From assembly GCA_026770585.1 (NCBI GenBank), contig MU646681.1, positions 133,274-146,500 of the forward strand: a DNA stretch of 13,227 nt, written 5' to 3'. Each line of letters begins with the position of its first letter. The first letter of the stretch is position 1. The DNA is from Baffinella frigidus (Eukaryota; Cryptophyceae; Cryptomonadales; Baffinellaceae). This document shows positions 1 through 6,500 of this stretch, one piece after another. A program made the position numbers and the translations under genes. A model generated the notes under the pieces. It worked only from the letters and a program-made list of their open reading frames with translations, was not told the DNA's origin and did no database searches.

Positions 1-90
1 GGTGTCGAGATTGGGGTGTGGGGTGTCGAGATTGGGGTGTGGGGTGTCGAGATTGGGGTGTGGGGTGTCGAGATTGGGGTGTGGGGTGTA
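1..90 (+). repeat. 20-bp minisatellite
   Basis: The unit GGTGTCGAGATTGGGGTGTG repeats four times exactly, then degrades into GGGTGTAGGG. It lies in the intron after exon 14. Confidence 0.95.
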
Positions 91-112
91 GGGTCAAGGG
101 TTCACGACGCAC

Positions 113-179
113 CTTGCGAGAGACCTCTCTTGTGCTGCACCAACGCCTCTTTCCCCTCGCCGAGATAGCCCCGCGCCTC
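113..179 (-). pseudogene. Decayed copy of the 3' part of exon 14
   Basis: Encodes RGYLGEGKEALVQ, close to RGYLAEGKQALVH of exon 14, with an insertion before GLSQ. The donor AAG|GTGCGT is kept; the 5' half with the cysteines is absent. Confidence 0.7.
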
Positions 180-359
180 AACCCATAAACCTAGCTCTGG
201 CTCAGTCTATTTGGCCTCACCAATTTGGTGAGACCGGGTTCTTTCCCGCTTCAAAGTCGACGAGTTTGTCCCACAAACCCAGCGTATCAACTGAATGATA
301 GGCAGGCAACCCGTGTGAGGGCTACCAAGGTAGTGAACGCTGGACGCACCTGGCGATGT

Positions 360-475
360 AGGAACCCCTCGACCCTCAACCCCCAACGCCCAACCCTCCA
401 CCCCACACCCTAACGAACCCTGCACCCTGCACCCTGCACCCTGCACCCTGCACCCTGAACCCTGAGCCCTGAACC
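360..475 (+). repeat. C-rich heptamer array (CCCTGCA type)
   Basis: CCCTCAACCCC-type sequence passes into at least five exact copies of CCCTGCA, then CCCTGAA. It looks like a drifted relative of the CCCTAAA heptamer, just beyond exon 14. Confidence 0.85.
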
Positions 476-501
476 CCGAACGGCCAAAAGGCAGGACGCA
501 C

Positions 502-651
502 CTTGCGAGAGGCCAAGGTGCACCAACGCCTGTTTCCCCTCGGCGAGGTAGCCCCGCACTTGCAGCACGCACTCGGCAGTAGTGGCGACATAGGTTGCGT
601 GGATCAGCGCACCAGAGCAGAGGTGCGCGCTCACACCTGCTTCCGAAAGCC
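502..651 (-). CDS. Exon 14: S1A segment around the catalytic-His position (Glu instead)
   Basis: Acceptor GGCAG, donor CAAG|GTGCGT, phase 1. The key stretch is HLCSGALIHATYVATTAEC. It aligns with the family pattern FCGGSLI...TAAHC: the two cysteines are 16 residues apart as usual, but the residue before the second is Glu (GAG), not His. The end, ALVHLGLSQ, fits the strand after it. Partial copies flank it at 113-179 and 703-753. Confidence 0.78.
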
Positions 652-3479
652 CTGCCGTACGCTCCATTTCTCAGGTTAAGGGTGTATAGTTTAGGTTGTA
701 TTGGATCAGTGCCCCGGAGCACAGGTGCACGCTCCCTCCCGTTTCCGACAGGCCTGACGTGGTATCATCCTTCCTGGTACAAACCCGAGGACACGACCGG
801 ACTATAGTAGGTCACCGGTGATCCACGCGATAAAGCTCAGCACCAAGAATGACACACATGTTGAGGCAGAGGTCCAACATTGATTCGGTCTCCTCAACAT
901 CAGGACACCGGAGGCTCATTGCCGGGTTTCTGGTGCAAATCCGTCAAGTTGGGGAGTAGAAACAGCAGCCCATCCGACGCATGCAGAGCTGGAGATTACA
1001 CTGCCAGCCAGAATATTTTAACTTAAGTCAACTGTCCTGTCCGCTAGAGTCTTAAGTCAACTGCTGGCCATAGTGGCAGGCTCCCCGGCAACGTACTGCC
1101 GATGATCAGCCAGTTGACCCAAGGTGAAATGTTCTGGCTGGAAGTGGATTAGGTCACCGGGGATCCAGGCGACGAAGTTGAACGCCAAGAAAGGGCTCCA
1201 AATGTAATATACACCCCCCTTCCTAGTACAAAAGCAGGGACGCGACCAGACAGTACCACATGGCGGACTACAACTCTCTTTCTAAACGTCAACTTGCCGC
1301 GAGGAAGTTGACAGTAAGGCCTTTTCTGGTACAAACGTGATCATGCGACCCCCGCATTCCAGGGGCCAGAAAAAAACCGTATTCCACCGAGTGGTTGGGC
1401 CACCGGAGATCCACGCGACGAAGTTGAAGCCGAGGTCGGCGGCAGCCCTCTCCTTCCCGGGACTCAACATGTATGTATACACTATATACAAGTATTATAC
1501 ATCCCCTTCCTGGTACACAAACGGGACGCGATCGCACGCGGCTAGTACAAAACGTTTTGGCCCGTTAGGCCACCTGAGATCCAGGCGACGAAGTCGAAGG
1601 CGGCGCCTGCGGCAACCCCGTCGATGCCTCGCGTCGTCACCTGTCCAGTCCCGCGAAAAGTTGAGGGTTCTCAACGTTTGACGGTTGCTGCACCTGCTAC
1701 AGAGCGCCGCGCAGAGACGTTGGCCGGGTTTGGCAAATGCAACATTGGAAAACGTCAATATTTAAGTTGAGGGTGGCGTGGTGCGGCAGCGGAGCTCGCT
1801 ACCTGCTCGCGCGAGCGGAGGCGTGCTGCCTGTCTGGTGCGGAGAGATTGCTCGAGCTTCGCTGTCCTCGCGTGAGAGGCGTGCGCCGCCGCTCGAGACT
1901 CCTTTGGGATCTGAGTTTAGGGGTTGGGGGTTGGGGTTTCAACCGCTGGCAACTACGGTGCGACACTAGGAGTTTTAGGGCTTAAGTAAGGTTCAGGGTT
2001 GAGGGTTGAGGGTTGAGAGTAAAGGATATGGGACTTAGGGTTTGCGATTCTGGGGTTTGGGTCGGACGCGAGTGCTTTTTAGTTGGGGTGCGGCGCACCT
2101 CTCTCTCTCAGCTCTCTCTCTCGCTCTTTCTCTTGGACAGGGGCACCAACAAACCCTAAAGGCCATCCTCCGCAAGCGCGCCTCCGCCTCAACCCCCAAA
2201 CCCTAACACACAGCGCCTACCCCCCCACCCGTACAACGCCTCACCTGGCGCCGCAGACTCGGCTGGTCCAGGTGCGTGGCCTTCTCCTGCGAAAGCGTCT
2301 GCGCCCCCTGCGCCCCTCCGGTCGCCTGGGTGTACACCAGCGTATAAGCGTGTATATAATGCTGATATAACAGCGTATAAGCGCGTATTTGATGCTGGTA
2401 TAACAGCGTATAAGCGTGTATAACAGCATGCGCCGCAGACTCGCCTCGCCCGCTTTCTCACCCTCCTTCAACGAAACCGTCTGCGCCCCTCCGGTCGCCT
2501 GGTGTAGTTAGGGTTTGGGGTTTGGGGGTTGGGGTTTGGGGTTTGGGGTTTAAAGTTGAGGGTTTGGGGTTTGGGGTGTAGGGTTGAGGGTTGAGGGTTG
2601 AGGGTTGAGGATGTAGAGTGCACGGTGCAGGGTGCAGGGTCTGCACACGACACGAAATACGGGGGGCACACACCTGTTTGTAGAACCAATTCGGAGAGAT
2701 GAGCCACGAGCAGACGCCCGGTGTGATCGGGATCCTGTTGTTCATCTATTGTATAACAGCGTATAAGCTTGTGTGACCGCGTATATTCTTATAAAACAGC
2801 ATATAAGCTTATACAACAGCATATAATCTTATACAAAGGCGTACAATCTTGTATAACAGCATATCAAAATATAAAACCACGTATACGCATATATATAGAA
2901 CAGCACATAAGCTTGTAAAGAAGGCGGGTTTGCAGTGGGGGGGGCACCTGTGTGTAGAAGCAATTCGGGGAGATGAGCGAGGAGCAGAGCAGAGAAGCCC
3001 GGTGTGATCGGGATCCCTTGGCTCATCTCCCTCACCCCGCATACGTATCTACTATTGTGCAGATTGTAGAATAGCATACACGCTCGTAAAACAGCGTATA
3101 AGCTTGTATGGCAGCGTATAAACCTATTGTAACAACGTACAAGCGTGTATAACAGCGTATAATGTTTTACAAAATCGTGTACGACACCGGGGGGGGATAT
3201 GCCTGTTTGTAGAACCAGTTGGGGGAGATGAGCCAGGAGCAGACGCCCGGTGTGATCGGGATGCCTTTGTTGATCTCCCCAGCCGTGTCCTCGACAACCT
3301 GTCCAGGGTTTGGGGTTTAGGGTTTAGAGGTTGGGGTGTGGGGTTTGGCGCCCCGCACATTCGTTCTCAAACTCATCTGAGAGGACAATCAGAGCGAGCC
3401 GTGAGCCCTGACGAGACTCTGTGTGTGCGAGTCGGTTTACAGGGACTTGCAGAGGTTGATAAAGAAGAAGAAGAAGAAG

Positions 3480-3510
<31 letters not shown>

Positions 3511-6500
3511 CTATGACGAGCAGGGTAGAACCTGGAACCCGCCGCACGCGTCCTGCCCCAGAAAAGTCACCGCCACCATCTCCTCCTCCGCCACCTCTTC
3601 CTCTTTCTCTGTCTGTCTGTATGTCTATCTGTCTCTCTGTCTCTCTCTCATTTTCTCCCTCCCTCCCTCCCTCCCTGTTTCTCTCTCCCTCCCTCTCTCT
3701 CTCCCTCTCTCCCTCTCTCCCTCTCTCCCTCTCTCCCTCTCTCTCCCCACCCACTCTCTCTCTCTCCCTCCCTCACACACAGTATCACGAGCGGGGCAGA
3801 ACCTGGAACCCGCCGCACGCGTCCTGGCCCAGAACAGTCACCATCACCATTTCTTCCTCCACTGACAGCGCCCCGTCACCGTCGAGGTCCACCTGCCGAT
3901 TTAGGGTGGAGGGTTTAGAGTTTCGGATTTGGGGTTTGGGGTTTGGGGTTTAGGATTGAGGGTTCAGGGTTTAGGGTTTAGGGTTTAGGGTTTAGGGTTT
4001 GGGGTTTGGGGTTTAGGGTTTAGGGTTTAGGGTTTAGGGTTTAGGGTTTAGGGTTTAGGGTTCAAATCGAGGCGAGAAACGGGACTGTTTTTAAAATCTG
4101 TTTCAGCTAGAAGTCCTCATTTCAGGTTCGGGGAATAGGGCGTATGGTGTAGGGTTGGGGTTAGGGTTTAGGGTTTAGGGTTTTGGGTCTAGGGTTTAGG
4201 GTTTAGGGTTTATGGTTTAGGGTTCAGTATTGAGGGTCTAGGGTTTACGGTTCGGAGTCTAGGGATTAGGGCTTGGAGTTTGGGGTTGAGGGTTGAGGGT
4301 TTACCGATTGGAACCACGCGTCATTAATCCCGAAGATGCCCCCCGCTTCGAATCGCGACAGCGAATCCGGCATTCCTGGGTAAGTGTTGAGGGGTTAGGG
4401 TTTAGGGATTAGGGTTTAGGGGTTAGGGTTGAGGTTTGCGGATGAGAACTTAATCTAAATCCGAGCATTCAATTAAAATACTCGCTCTAATGGGAAATTG
4501 GAGCTTTTCTTTCAGAAAAGAGTTCACCAAGTTGAAGAGGCACCCACGATACCTAACCTACAAAACCCCTTACCCTTCTCCTACGGATCCCCTAACTCCC
4601 AAGCGCGGGGCGACACATAGTTCGGGGGTTCGGGTGTAGGGTTCAGGGTCTGCGGGGCAAAAACCGTCGACGTCGGTGATGAAGGAGAAGAGAAGCAGCG
4701 CGCGGCGCAGCCCCTTCTCGTCTCCCAGCCACGCCCGCCCCTCCCCGCCCATCTGCACACACGACGCGAGAGGGGTTAGGGTGTTGGCCGGTCGGCGAAG
4801 CGGCGGGCTCTGTGCCTCTGTCGATGTGTGCACTGATAGACCCCTACCACCGACCAAGCCAGAGAGTGGACGTCAGTGAAGAAAGAGAAGCGTTGGAGTG
4901 CCGGAGTCCCTTCTCATCCCCGAGCCACGCCCGCCCCTCCCCACCCATCTGTACAAACGGGTGGGTCAGATCAACGCATGCCTCCGGAACCAGGGCTAGG
5001 GGTGCCGCCTCATCCCCGAGACACGCCCACCCCTGTCAGTTCATCTGCCGTCCAGGGGTAGGCCAGGTCACAGCACGCGGGAAGTGAAGGGGTTGGGGTG
5101 TAGGGTTCCGAGGGGCTGGTGGTGCCGGGTCGTCCCCGAGCAACACCCTCCCCTCCCCGCTTATCTGCTCTCAGAAATGAATTTATGAAAACGATTAAGA
5201 GATAAGGAAGATAAGAAAGACGAGGGAGAAATACAATAACTGGCTTTAAACTAGGCGCGGGCGGGTGAGGGTGCAGGGTTCAAGGTCTAGGGTTGAGCGT
5301 TTAGAAACGCGAGTGCGGTTGGACAAACGCGGGAGCGTTACGTACCCGGATGGCAACTTTGTGCGAGTGCGTTGCGAGTGGTGGGGCTGTGTGGGGGGGG
5401 TGACAAGGCTTTCGCGTATACCTGCTGGGCGATGTTGATGCCGCGTTGGGCGAGGAGAGGCACCTCGAACGTCTGGCCCATCCCCTCCACGCACGTCGCC
5501 GCTTCGTTGCGAAATCCAAAACTAATAACCCTCACCCCACATCGTTGCGAAATCCAGAACTAACCCTCACCCCACAAGCCCCAAACCCTAAGCCCTAAGC
5601 CGCTCTAAGCCCCAAACCCCTAAGCCCTAACTAAGCTCTAAGCCCTACGCCCTACGCCCGACGCCCTACGCCCCAAACCCCCAAAGCCTCAAGTCTAAAG
5701 CCCAAAGCCTCTAAAGCCTCCACCTGGTGGTCGATGTTGATGCCGCGCTGGGCGAGGAGAGGCACGTCGAAGGTCTGGCCCATGCCCTCCACGCACGCCG
5801 CCGCCACGTCGGGCCGCGCCCCGTTCATCTCTTCGCATCTGAGGTTTGGGGTGTGCCGTTGAGGCGCGTGGCTTCATCGCTGCGGGGCAACGCTGCGTCG
5901 CTGCAGATTCGCCTAGGTTTAATGGCTCAGGGTTTAGGGTTTAGGGTTTAGAGGCGGTACGTTGTCATGCCATCCCAGTTGGAATCGAAGGCGTTGATGG
6001 TATAGGTCGCGACTGCCGTCCACGTCGCACGGTCTGACCACAACCCCCAACAACGGCTACGTACTGCCCCTAAACCCTACAACCCCCAAACCCCACACCC
6101 CAAACGCTGACCCCAAACCGCTCAACACCAACCACAAACCTCCAACCCCCAAGCCCTAGAGACGGGGCAGAGGGCGGTACGTGGTGGTGCCGGTCCAGTT
6201 GGTATCAACCGCGTTGATGGTGTACGTCGCGATTGCCGTCCACTTCGCGCGGTCCCCCTGCCACACCCCGCGAATGTTAGGGGTTAGGGGTTAGGAGTTA
6301 GGGTGTTGGGTTTAGGGTTTATGGTTTAGGGTTTGGGGTTTGGGGTTTGGGGCTTGGGGTTTGGGGTTGAGGGTTTCCACATCGCACGGTCCCCCTGGCA
6401 CGACGCGGTGCCTTTGTTACGTATAGCAGCCTTAACTGAGGACAGGGAAAAAATAAACAGGAATAATATCTAAATATATATTGAGAAAGAGAGAGAGATA

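Noticed and set aside
1-90. CRISPR-like array
   Set aside because: The units are contiguous 20-bp tandem repeats with no spacers, in a eukaryotic context.
502-651. Active trypsin-like protease
   Set aside because: The His57 position is Glu and the other catalytic residues are outside the window.
3437-3953. Long frames of 105-176 codons on both strands
   Set aside because: They are translations of GAA and CT simple repeats; only the exon 10 pieces inside have coding character.
4050-4075. tRNA B-box-like GGTTCAAATCG
   Set aside because: No A-box or cloverleaf can be built around it; it is the end of a heptamer array.
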